From Arthrobacter globiformis (GTDB taxonomy: Bacteria > Actinomycetota > Actinomycetes > Actinomycetales > Micrococcaceae), in assembly GCF_030815865.1 (NCBI RefSeq), contig NZ_JAUSXI010000001.1, positions 1,922,001 to 1,986,000 of the forward strand: DNA of 64,000 nucleotides. Direction: 5' to 3'. Made by a program: the position numbers and the translations under genes. Position 1 is the stretch's first letter. Every line of letters starts with the position of its first letter. Positions 28,568 through 36,423 of this stretch are shown here, one piece after another. The notes under the pieces were generated by a model, which saw only the letters and a program-made list of their open reading frames with translations, had not been told where the DNA came from and made no database searches.

Positions 28568-29053
28568 ATGCGCCCCCACCCATCTGCTGCAGACGTGACC
28601 GTATACCTGACCGAGGCGGTGGCACTGGCCGAACGGAATGTCGCGGCCGGCGGCGGGCCCTTCGGCGCGCTGGTGGTTACAGCTGACGGCACCGTCCACG
28701 AAGGGGTCAATCGGGTCACCCGGGACAACGATCCCACCGCCCATGCTGAGGTGGTGGCTATCCGGACCGCCGCCAAGGAGACCCGGAACTTCGACCTTAG
28801 TGGCGCCGTTCTGTACGCCAGCTGTGAGCCATGCCCGCTGTGCCTCGCTGCAGCGCTCTGGGCGCGGATCGACCGGGTGTATTTCGCGGCCGACCGGCAC
28901 GGCGCAGCCGCCGCGGGATTCGACGACGCCGTCTTCTACGAATACTTCGGCGGCACACGGCCCGAACTGTTGCCTGTCAGCCATACCCAGGTCCCGACGT
29001 CGGGCGCCCCGTTCGATGCCTGGCGCAGCAGCGCCGAACGCACCGACTACTGA
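28568..29053 (+). CDS. Nucleoside/nucleobase deaminase (guanine deaminase-like)
   Basis: 161 aa zinc deaminase of the cytidine deaminase-like fold. Zinc ligands are His59 in HAE (catalytic Glu61) and Cys89, Cys92 in CEPCPLC. The substrate is probably guanine or a related base, since the domain order resembles guanine deaminases of the CDA superfamily. TATGAT at 28556-28561 ends 6 nt before the ATG and no Shine-Dalgarno is present: probably leaderless. Confidence 0.88.
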   Translation: MRPHPSAADVTVYLTEAVALAERNVAAGGGPFGALVVTADGTVHEGVNRVTRDNDPTAHAEVVAIRTAAKETRNFDLSGAVLYASCEPCPLCLAAALWARIDRVYFAADRHGAAAAGFDDAVFYEYFGGTRPELLPVSHTQVPTSGAPFDAWRSSAERTDY

Positions 29054-29059
29054 TGCTCG

Positions 29060-30220
29060 CTACCCGGCGAGCCTGCGGGGGAGCCTCTTGACGCCCTCGA
29101 CCAGATCGCTTTGGTCCCCGCACAGCGCAATCCGAATCCAGCCCTCGCCGATGGAGCCAAAGGCGGTTCCGGGCGCAAAGGAGACGCTGGCTTCGGTGAG
29201 GAACTGCTTGACCCAGGCCCGGACATTTCCGCCGCTCACGTGCGAGACGTCCGCCCACAGGTAAAACGCCCCCTGCGCGCTCAGGTAGGGAATGCCCTTC
29301 TCGGCCAGCACTGCCGACGCCGCGTCGCGGTTGGCGCGGTAGTGCGCGTGGGCCTGCGACACATAGTCCTGCGGACCGGTCAATGCGGCGAGCGCCGCAT
29401 ACTGGGACGGCGACGCCACGCAGGAAACAATCGCCTCCATGACGTTATTCATCCGCTGCTCCAAGCCGGGCGGGCAGATCAAGGCCCCGATGCGCAGGCC
29501 CGTGAGCCCATACGTCTTGGACAGCGTCAGCGACGTGAACACCCGTGCCTCGCCGGGCTCGGTGCTGTCGAACCGGGCAGGACTCACGTGCGGGACGTCG
29601 AACGTGAAGGCCTCGTAGCACTCGTCCGAGATGATCCACAGGTCATGGCGGCGGGCCAGTTCCACCAGTTCCCGGGTCAGATCTTCACGGAGAACGGCGC
29701 CCAAAGGGTTCGACGGCGAGTTGAGCATCAGCACGCGCGTCCGGTCCGTGATGAGCGCCTCGATGTCCGCGATCCGGGGCTGGAAACCTTGGCCGGGATA
29801 CAGGGGATACTCCACGGGCACGGCATGCAGCAGCCGGCTGGTCATGGCAAACGTGGGATAGCCCGGATTGGGGATTAGGATTTCATCGCCGGGAGCAAGC
29901 AGCAGGCTCATGGCAAAGTGCAGGCCCTGCTGGGCGCCGTCCACCACATAGACTCGGTCAGCTCCGATATCTACGCCGGACTGCTCCCGGAATCTGGTGG
30001 CGAAAGCCTCCCGGAGCGGTGGGATACCGGCGTTTGGAGTGTAGTTGGTCTCGTCACGGTCCAGGCATGCGATACCCGCATCCAGGACATGGCGGGGGAG
30101 CGGGAACCCGGGCTCCCCGATGCTCAGGATCAGCGCCCCAGGGGTGCGCCACGCTGCCTCGGTGATCTCGCGGATCTGGTTCACGGGTACGTCGCGTATG
30201 TGCGCGGAAAGCTCGGGCAT
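29060..30220 (-). CDS. Class I/II aminotransferase (PLP)
   Basis: 386 aa from ATG 30220. Counted from the alternative ATG 30229, the fold-type I residues are Asn174 (SPSNPLG), Asp202 and Tyr205 (SDECYEAF), Schiff-base Lys238 (LSKTYGLTG) and Arg246. I prefer the second ATG because TAGGAT (30228-30233) ends 7 nt before it and even overlaps the first ATG, a leaderless arrangement. It is convergent with the deaminase, 6 nt apart. Amino donor and acceptor unknown. Confidence 0.9.
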   Translation of the reverse strand: MPELSAHIRDVPVNQIREITEAAWRTPGALILSIGEPGFPLPRHVLDAGIACLDRDETNYTPNAGIPPLREAFATRFREQSGVDIGADRVYVVDGAQQGLHFAMSLLLAPGDEILIPNPGYPTFAMTSRLLHAVPVEYPLYPGQGFQPRIADIEALITDRTRVLMLNSPSNPLGAVLREDLTRELVELARRHDLWIISDECYEAFTFDVPHVSPARFDSTEPGEARVFTSLTLSKTYGLTGLRIGALICPPGLEQRMNNVMEAIVSCVASPSQYAALAALTGPQDYVSQAHAHYRANRDAASAVLAEKGIPYLSAQGAFYLWADVSHVSGGNVRAWVKQFLTEASVSFAPGTAFGSIGEGWIRIALCGDQSDLVEGVKRLPRRLAG

Positions 30221-30291
30221 GACTGCCATCCTAGTGCCGGCCCCGGCAGCGTCTCCGATGAGCGGGCCACGTGCCCGATATACTGATAGGC

Positions 30292-31302
30292 GTGCTTTCT
30301 GGACTGGTTATAGTGGACAAGCCGCAGGGATGGACCAGCCACGATGTGGTTGGACGGATGCGGAGGATAGCCGGTACCCGGAAAGTGGGCCACGCGGGAA
30401 CGCTGGATCCCATGGCCACCGGAGTGCTGGTGCTCGGCATCAACAAGGCCACTCGGCTCCTCACGTACATCGTGGGCACGTCCAAGACCTACACGGCCAC
30501 CATCCGGCTGGGGGAATCCACCATCACCGATGACGCCGAAGGCGAGGTTGTCAGCCGGGCGAGCGCGGCGTCCCTGACCGAGGACGCCATCCGCTCCGGC
30601 GTGGAGTCCCTAACCGGGGAGATCCAGCAGGTGCCCAGCAGCGTCAGCGCCATCAAGGTCAACGGTGAACGCTCCTATGCCCGCGTCCGTTCCGGGCAAG
30701 ATGTCCAGCTGGCCGCCCGGCCGGTCACCATCCACCGCTTCGACATCCACGGAATCCGCCGGGACCAAGCCACCGGACACGATACAGATGTCATGGACGT
30801 CGACGTGACGGTGGAATGCTCCTCGGGCACGTACATCCGTGCCCTCGCTCGGGACCTCGGTAACTCCCTCGGCGTCGGCGGGCACCTGACCGTATTGCGT
30901 CGCACCAACGTGGGACCGTACTCGCTGGACCAGGCACGCACCCTCGAGCAGCTCGCCGAAGACCTCGAAATCCTCGAGATGTCGCAGGCGGCCAGGGCGC
31001 TTATGCCCAACCGGGAGTTGAGCGCAGACGAAACCACTGAGATTTCCTTCGGCCGGCGCATCCCGGCCGGACCCGCTGCGGGCACACCGGCAGCCGCAAC
31101 AGCGGAAAAGCCCGCAGCCGCGTTCGCGCCTGACGGATCGCTTGTGGCGCTGCTCGCGGACAGCGGAAGCTTCGCCAAACCCGTGCTGGTCTTCGCCCCG
31201 GGAACGGGACCCGGCGGCTCCAACAGTTCCGGCACAGGCGGTTCCGGCGCAGGCGCCGGCGTTCCTGACGGTTCGGGTGCCGATGGCGGCGGGCAGGCCT
31301 AG
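30292..31302 (+). CDS. truB: tRNA pseudouridine(55) synthase
   Basis: 336 aa. The catalytic Asp39 lies in HAGTLDPMATG; GLVIVDKPQGWTSHDVV is the N-terminal family signature. A C-terminal extension after residue 250 is Ala- then Gly/Ser-rich and probably disordered. Start is GTG 30292 (MLSGL), not the earlier GTG 30271: TATACT at 30279-30284 ends 7 nt before it, consistent with a leaderless transcript. Confidence 0.96.
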   Translation: MLSGLVIVDKPQGWTSHDVVGRMRRIAGTRKVGHAGTLDPMATGVLVLGINKATRLLTYIVGTSKTYTATIRLGESTITDDAEGEVVSRASAASLTEDAIRSGVESLTGEIQQVPSSVSAIKVNGERSYARVRSGQDVQLAARPVTIHRFDIHGIRRDQATGHDTDVMDVDVTVECSSGTYIRALARDLGNSLGVGGHLTVLRRTNVGPYSLDQARTLEQLAEDLEILEMSQAARALMPNRELSADETTEISFGRRIPAGPAAGTPAAATAEKPAAAFAPDGSLVALLADSGSFAKPVLVFAPGTGPGGSNSSGTGGSGAGAGVPDGSGADGGGQA

Positions 31303-31304
31303 CG

Positions 31305-31658
31305 TTGGACGCCTATTTCTACATCATCCTGGGCGTCGGCCTGCTGTCCACGCTCATCTGCGTGGCGGCCGGCATCATGAAGAAGGCCCCGAACGACATC
31401 ACCATCCTCTCGGTGGCCGCCGTCGAACTGGCCCTGTTGGTCTACCTCGTGGGCTCGATGGTGCGGGTCATCGCGGGGGAGCAGATCGCGGGAGAGGCCT
31501 GGGAATTCTGGGGCTACCTCGCCACCGCGCTCCTGCTGCCGGTAGCTGCAGTGTACTGGTCCATCCTGGAACGGACCCGCTGGAGCAACTTTGTCCTGGC
31601 GGCCGTCGGCGTTACCGCCCTCGTCATGGCCGCCCGCATGAATCAGATTTGGTACTGA
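31305..31658 (+). CDS. Small integral membrane protein, unknown function
   Basis: 117 aa with four hydrophobic helices and little soluble sequence. It starts with TTG 31305, 2 nt after truB, so it is co-transcribed with and probably coupled to truB. The helix pattern with KKAPNDITILSVAAVELALL loosely recalls subunits of Mrp-type antiporters, but no certain family is recognised. Confidence 0.7.
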   Translation: MDAYFYIILGVGLLSTLICVAAGIMKKAPNDITILSVAAVELALLVYLVGSMVRVIAGEQIAGEAWEFWGYLATALLLPVAAVYWSILERTRWSNFVLAAVGVTALVMAARMNQIWY

Positions 31659-31677
31659 AGTGGAAGAAGCACACAAC

Positions 31678-32115
31678 GTGACTGATACGTCCAAGCACAC
31701 CGGCAAGCGCCCTGCCGACACGAGGAACACCGGTCCCGGCCGGCTCCTCATCGCCGTCTACGCCATCTTTGCGATCTCGGCCACCGCGCGGGCCGGCTAC
31801 CAGATCCTCACCAAGTTCTCCGAAGCCCCGCTTGCCTACCTGCTCTCCGCCTTCGCCGCCGTCGTCTACGTGGTGGCTACGGTGTCGCTGGCCAAGGCTG
31901 GCCGCACATGGTTCAAGGTTTCCCTGGTCGCCGTCCTGGTGGAACTGGTCGGCGTCATTGTCGTGGGGGCGCTGAGCCTGTTCGACTCCGTGCAGTTCCC
32001 GCACGAAACCGTGTGGTCCGCGTTTGGCCGCGGCTACGCCTTCGTTCCCTTCATCCTGCCGATTCTGGGCCTCATCTGGCTTTACCGACGGCGGCCCGCG
32101 GCCCCTGCGGCCTAG
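31678..32115 (+). CDS. Membrane protein of unknown function
   Basis: 145 aa from GTG 31678, preceded by GGAAGAAG at 8 nt; an alternative GTG at 31660 would add six residues. After about 28 polar residues come four hydrophobic helices and a basic C-terminus (YRRRPAAP). Helix 1 contains FAISATARAGYQIL, a pattern seen in uncharacterised actinobacterial membrane proteins. It follows the previous membrane gene by 19 nt in the same operon. Confidence 0.7.
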   Translation: MTDTSKHTGKRPADTRNTGPGRLLIAVYAIFAISATARAGYQILTKFSEAPLAYLLSAFAAVVYVVATVSLAKAGRTWFKVSLVAVLVELVGVIVVGALSLFDSVQFPHETVWSAFGRGYAFVPFILPILGLIWLYRRRPAAPAA

Positions 32116-32555
32116 GAAGCTGTTCCGGACTGCCGATGCGGGACACGGCCGGTGCAGGAATGCGGCCGGTCTAGTGATCCTCCCGCCCTGATCTCCCTGG
32201 TGCCGGACCGGACTGCGTGGATGGTTCCTGATCCTGCTCCGTCAGCGGAGCCTGCTGCGGCTGCGAACCGCCGCCAAGAATGCCGCGGGTTCGGTTCAGG
32301 AGGGCCTGCGGTTAGAACGCCAATAAAACTCAGGAAGCTCAGGGCAGTGCTGCCCGGGCCGCCGCCTTTGCATCCTAGCGGGGCGTGCCTGCAGACGGTA
32401 GGCCCACCGGGCTGCCCCCCAGCGCGGTTCGCCAGGTCACCTGCCCCGCCGTGACCCGGGGCGTCCGTGACCGGCAGGGATTGCGGGTAACCTTAGAGAG
32501 TTCCGGCCCCGGCGCGCCGGAAGCAAGTTCTGGCAGGCAGTAAAAGGCGAGGTTG
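32116..32555. other. 440-bp intergenic region before ribF
   Basis: No intact gene is visible. On the minus strand, 32171 to about 32330 reads like the end of a membrane protein with a frameshift (separate entry). No FMN riboswitch (RFN) signature sequences are recognisable. ribF itself is preceded by AAAAGGCGAGG. Confidence 0.5.
32171..32330 (-). pseudogene. Possible remnant of a membrane-protein C-terminus
   Basis: One frame gives a hydrophobic stretch (LSFLSFIGVLTAG); a second frame continues as ALLNRTRGILGGGSQPQQ and a polar tail ending at TAG 32171-32173. Together they look like the last helix and tail of a membrane protein split by a frameshift. Upstream sequence is not convincing coding DNA. 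Low certainty. Confidence 0.3.
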
Positions 32556-33539
32556 ATGGTCCACATCTGGAATGATCCGACCGAGGTTCCCGAAGACTTT
32601 GGTCCTTCCGTTGTCACTATCGGCAATTTCGACGGCGTCCACCGCGGCCACCAGCAGGTCCTGTCACAGCTCATCAGGACCGCGCGGCTGAACAACGCCA
32701 AGTCGGTTGCGGTGACGTTCGACCCCCACCCGGCCCTGGTCCATAGGCCGGAAAGCGCGCCCGAGCTGATCATGGGCCTGCAGGACAAACTCCAGGCCCT
32801 CGGCGAGCTCGGACTGGACGCCGTTCTGGTCATGAAGTACTCCCTGGAGCTCGCCAGCCTTACCCCGGAAGAGTTCGTCGGTTCGGTTCTGGTGGACAGC
32901 CTCCACGCCAGCTACGTTGTCATCGGCCACGACACCCGCTTCGGCAAGGGCAACTCCGGGGACCTGAACACCATGCAGGATCTGGGGGAGAAGTTCGGCT
33001 TCGAGGTGCTGGTGATCAGCGAGTTCGGCTCGGAAGGCTTCCCGCTGCATGACGACGGCGGGACGGACCGCCGCTGTTCCTCCACCTGGGTGCGCGAAGC
33101 GCTCCGGGAGGGAGACGTCGGCACCGCCGCCGCGGTCCTGGGCCGCGCGCACCGAATGCGGGGCGAGGTGGTCCACGGAGCCGCGCGCGGCCGTGACCTC
33201 GGTTTCCCCACTGCCAACCTCTCCAGCGACGCGAGCGGCCTGATTCCGGCGGACGGCATCTACGCGGGCTGGCTCGTGGACGAGGCGGGGACGCGCTGGC
33301 CTGCCGCCATCTCCGTTGGCTCCAACCCCACTTTCGACGGCGTGAGCCGCCAGGTGGAGGCGCACGTCATCGACAGGCCCGAAGAGCGCATCGAGGACTT
33401 CGATCTGTACGGCCAGACAGTAGTAGTGGAGTTCGTGGCCAGGCTCCGTGGCATGGTGGCATACCGTGGGCCTGAAGCCCTCGTGGAGCAGATGCGCCAG
33501 GACGTCCTGCAGACGCACGACATCCTGCTCAAGCGCTGA
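32556..33539 (+). CDS. ribF: Bifunctional riboflavin kinase / FAD synthetase
   Basis: 327 aa. The N-terminal FAD synthetase nucleotidyltransferase domain shows GNFDGVHRGHQ at 23-33; the C-terminal riboflavin kinase domain shows GRDLGFPTANL and DGIYAGWL. It makes FMN and FAD from riboflavin. A TTG one codon upstream is possible but ATG 32556 is the normal start. Gene order truB, ribF, rpsO is conserved, here with inserts. Confidence 0.97.
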   Translation: MVHIWNDPTEVPEDFGPSVVTIGNFDGVHRGHQQVLSQLIRTARLNNAKSVAVTFDPHPALVHRPESAPELIMGLQDKLQALGELGLDAVLVMKYSLELASLTPEEFVGSVLVDSLHASYVVIGHDTRFGKGNSGDLNTMQDLGEKFGFEVLVISEFGSEGFPLHDDGGTDRRCSSTWVREALREGDVGTAAAVLGRAHRMRGEVVHGAARGRDLGFPTANLSSDASGLIPADGIYAGWLVDEAGTRWPAAISVGSNPTFDGVSRQVEAHVIDRPEERIEDFDLYGQTVVVEFVARLRGMVAYRGPEALVEQMRQDVLQTHDILLKR

Positions 33540-33608
33540 CCCGCCTGCACCCCTGGGTCTGCAACACACAGTCCCGCATCACACAGTCTTGGCAAGGAAG
33601 GCGACGCT

Positions 33609-34463
33609 GTGACCGTAGAGAAGAACACCAGGAAACTGGACAAGGGCATTGTGCGTGATTTCAGTTCCCGCATGAGTTACGCGTCCTACCTTCAGCTGCC
33701 CACGCTGCTCAGCGCCCAGCAGCCCGTCAGCGTCCCGGAACACCATGACGAATTGCTCTTCATCATCCAGCACCAGACCACGGAGCTGTGGCTGAAGCTG
33801 GTGCTCCACGAGCTCCGCAGTGCCGCCCAGTGGCTGCGTGCCGATGATCTCGGTTCTGCCCTGAAGGGCATTGCGCGGGTCAAGCACATCCAGAAGACCC
33901 TCACCGAACAGTGGTCCGTCCTGGCCACGCTGACACCCACCGAGTACGCGGAATTCCGCGGGTTCCTGGGCAATTCATCCGGATTCCAGTCCAGCCAGTA
34001 CCGTGCCGTGGAATTCGTGCTGGGCAACAAGAACAGGAAGATGCTTCCCGTCTTCGAATCAGACCCCGAAGCCCACGCCCTGCTGACCGAAGTCCTGCAC
34101 GCGCCAAGCATCTACGACGAATTCCTCGCGTACCTGCACCGCCAGGGCTTTGACGTTCCCGAGGAGGTGCTCAACAGGGATGTGACCCGGGCGCACGAGT
34201 TTGAGCCAGGGCTGGTGCCTCTCTTCAAGCACATCTACGAAAACGCCGCGCAGAACTGGGGAGCGTACGAGGCGTGCGAGGAACTCGTTGACCTGGAGGA
34301 CAACTTCCAGCTGTGGCGGTTCCGGCATCTGCGCACCGTACAGCGCACCATCGGCATGAAGACGGGCACCGGCGGCTCCACCGGAGCGGCGTTCCTGCAA
34401 AAGGCCCTTGAGCTGACGTTCTTCCCGGAGCTCTTCGCCGTGCGTACGGAGATCGGACAGTGA
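33609..34463 (+). CDS. kynA: Tryptophan 2,3-dioxygenase
   Basis: 284 aa haem enzyme opening the indole ring of tryptophan to N-formylkynurenine. Family blocks SYASYLQLPTLLSAQ, HHDELLFIIQHQTTELWLK, GFQSSQYRAVEFVLGNK and the C-terminal TGTGGSTGAAFLQKAL are all present. GTG 33609 follows AAGGAAGG. It overlaps kynU by 4 nt. The formamidase that normally links the two enzymes (kynB) is not in the window. Confidence 0.96.
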   Translation: MTVEKNTRKLDKGIVRDFSSRMSYASYLQLPTLLSAQQPVSVPEHHDELLFIIQHQTTELWLKLVLHELRSAAQWLRADDLGSALKGIARVKHIQKTLTEQWSVLATLTPTEYAEFRGFLGNSSGFQSSQYRAVEFVLGNKNRKMLPVFESDPEAHALLTEVLHAPSIYDEFLAYLHRQGFDVPEEVLNRDVTRAHEFEPGLVPLFKHIYENAAQNWGAYEACEELVDLEDNFQLWRFRHLRTVQRTIGMKTGTGGSTGAAFLQKALELTFFPELFAVRTEIGQ

Positions 34464-35725
34464 CCGCCCTGGATGGCGCGGGTAACCTGACCGCCCAGGC
34501 AAGCGAGGCCCTGCTTCAAAAGGCCACGCGCCTCGATGCCGAAGACGGCCTGGCCCGGTACCGGGACCTGTTCGTCGGCGCGGACAGCGAGCTGTCCTAC
34601 CTCGACGGAAACTCCCTGGGCCGCCCGCTCAAGCGGACCGCGGGTGACATAACCACCTTCATCCAGGAGGGCTGGGGCGGTCGCCTGATCAGGGGCTGGG
34701 ACGAGGAATGGCTGGACATGCCCCGGGCCATCGGCGACCAGCTGGGGCGAGCGGTGCTGGGCGCCGCCGCCGGCCAGACGATCATCGCCGACTCCACCAC
34801 CGTGGTGCTGTACAAGCTGATCCGGGCAGCCCTCGCCGCCGTCGGAGATCCGGCGCGGACAGAGATCGTGGTGGACACGGACAACTTTCCCACCGACCGA
34901 TACCTCGTCGAGGGCATCGCCAAGGAGGAGGGGCTGACGCTGCGCTGGATCGAGGCGGATCCCGCCTCCGGTGTCCACCTCGATCAGGTGAGGGAGGCCG
35001 TGGGGCCGGCCACCGCCGTCGTCCTCCTCAGCCACGTGGCCTACCGCTCGGGTTACCTTGCGGACCTGCCGGCCATCACGGCGGCAGTGCACGACGCCGG
35101 CGGGCTGGTGGTCTGGGACCTGTGCCATTCCGCCGGGTCAGTGGAGCTCCAGCTGGACGCCTGGAACGTGGACTTTGCCGCGGGCTGCACCTACAAGTAC
35201 CTGAACGGCGGGCCGGGCTCGCCCGCCTTCGCCTACGTCAATGACCGGCACCTGCCCGGACTCGCGCAGCCCATCTGGGGATGGATGGGCCGGAAGGATG
35301 CGTTCGAGATGGGGCCCGGCTACGAACCGGCCGCCGGTATCCGCGGTTTCCTGAGCGGCACGCCGGCCATCTTCGGAATGATCGCCATGGGCGGCACTCT
35401 GGACCTGATTGAAGAAGCCGGCATGGCCGCCGTCCGCGAAAAGTCGCGGCAGCTCACCGCCTATGCCCTGGAATTGCACGATGCCTGGCTCGCGCCGGCC
35501 GGCGTGAGGCTTGCCACGCCGCGGGATCCAGACCGCCGCGGAAGCCACATCACCGTTGACCATCCCGCCTTCCGCGAGGTGACTGCGGGGCTGTGGGAGA
35601 AGGATGTTATCCCGGACTTCCGGGCGCCCCAGGGGATCAGGATTGGACTTTCGCCGCTGAGCACCGGTTTTGCCGAACTTCACCGTGGCATGGCGGCCAT
35701 CCGCGACCTGCTTCAAAATGCCTGA
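34460..35725 (+). CDS. kynU: Kynureninase
   Basis: 421 aa PLP enzyme cleaving kynurenine to anthranilate and alanine. The Schiff-base Lys246 sits in CTYKYLNGGPG; other family blocks are SYLDGNSLGRPLK, VLLSHVAYRSG and VWDLCHSAGSVE. Coupled to kynA by a GTGA overlap, so the pair forms a tryptophan-catabolic operon between ribF and rpsO. Confidence 0.95.
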   Translation: MTALDGAGNLTAQASEALLQKATRLDAEDGLARYRDLFVGADSELSYLDGNSLGRPLKRTAGDITTFIQEGWGGRLIRGWDEEWLDMPRAIGDQLGRAVLGAAAGQTIIADSTTVVLYKLIRAALAAVGDPARTEIVVDTDNFPTDRYLVEGIAKEEGLTLRWIEADPASGVHLDQVREAVGPATAVVLLSHVAYRSGYLADLPAITAAVHDAGGLVVWDLCHSAGSVELQLDAWNVDFAAGCTYKYLNGGPGSPAFAYVNDRHLPGLAQPIWGWMGRKDAFEMGPGYEPAAGIRGFLSGTPAIFGMIAMGGTLDLIEEAGMAAVREKSRQLTAYALELHDAWLAPAGVRLATPRDPDRRGSHITVDHPAFREVTAGLWEKDVIPDFRAPQGIRIGLSPLSTGFAELHRGMAAIRDLLQNA

Positions 35726-35915
35726 ACCACAACCCCGAGCAGCGCTGTTGCCGTTTCGACAAGATTGCAACACGCCCGGTAAACTAAGCGGTGGATCCGG
35801 CTGCAGTCCGTGGTTGCTGGATCCTGCCTGTTCGGAATCTTCTTCGGAATACCGTCCGGCACCCCCGGCAGTGAGTTACTGACTCGGGCCTCACGGCACA
35901 TCTCTAGGAGTTATT
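35726..35915 (+). promoter_or_regulatory. rpsO promoter and leader region
   Basis: 190 bp upstream of rpsO. A candidate promoter is TCGACA (35756-35761) and TAAACT (35780-35785) with 18 nt between. This would give a leader of about 125 nt containing a repeated GGATCC element that may form part of a structured leader, possibly for S15 feedback control. A CTAGGAG ribosome site precedes the GTG. The regulatory role is inference. Confidence 0.4.
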
Positions 35916-36185
35916 GTGGCACTTGACGCCGCCGTAAAGCAGTCCATCATCAAGGATTTCGCAACGTCTGAGGCCGACACCGGTTCGCCGGAGGTTCAGA
36001 TTGCGGTTCTGACTCAGCGGATCAAGGATCTGACTGAGCACATGAAGGAGCACAAGCACGACTTCCACACCCAGCGCGGTCTGCTGGCCATGGTTGGTCG
36101 CCGCAAGCGCATGCTGACTTACCTGAAGAACACCGACATCGCCCGCTACCGTTCGCTCATCGAGCGTCTCGGCCTGCGCCGCTAG
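35916..36185 (+). CDS. rpsO: Ribosomal protein uS15
   Basis: 89 aa, full length. Four-helix S15 that binds the 16S rRNA central domain; family blocks [35 protein letters not shown] and the terminal [12 protein letters not shown] are visible. GTG start after AGGAG. It is followed by a hairpin and then pnp, the classical rpsO-pnp arrangement. Confidence 0.98.
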   Translation: MALDAAVKQSIIKDFATSEADTGSPEVQIAVLTQRIKDLTEHMKEHKHDFHTQRGLLAMVGRRKRMLTYLKNTDIARYRSLIERLGLRR

Positions 36186-36194
36186 TCTGGTTTG

Positions 36195-36227
36195 GAGGCG
36201 GCCCTTTCCTCCGGAACGGGCCGCCTC
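36195..36227 (+). terminator. Hairpin after rpsO
   Basis: A perfect 10-bp inverted repeat (GAGGCGGCCC at 36195-36204 with GGGCCGCCTC at 36218-36227) with a 13-nt loop and no U-tract. It may act as a partial terminator or an RNA-processing site between rpsO and pnp. Confidence 0.6.
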
Positions 36228-36423
36228 GTCAGTACATAAAAACTAAACAGGAGGATCAACCGCATCACGCATTCGCGGTCCTCGGTAGTGATCCCCGGGA
36301 AGCTTCGCTGACTGAAGCAAGCCCGTGGGTCTCGATCGATGACCGGGTGCAGGGCCAGTAGACAGATGCTGGCTGGGTTGATGCGGCTGGACTTCCGTCA
36401 AATAAGAAACGGAGGTGACTCTC

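Noticed and set aside
32152..32454. 100-codon plus-strand frame in the ribF spacer
   Set aside because: No ribosome site, Pro/Arg/Ala-rich random-looking sequence and no family features.
32116..32555. FMN riboswitch upstream of ribF
   Set aside because: None of the conserved RFN sequence blocks could be found.
36415..36423. GTG 36415 as start of pnp
   Set aside because: It overlaps the GGAGG ribosome site; TTG 36424 has correct spacing and gives the family-typical N-terminus.
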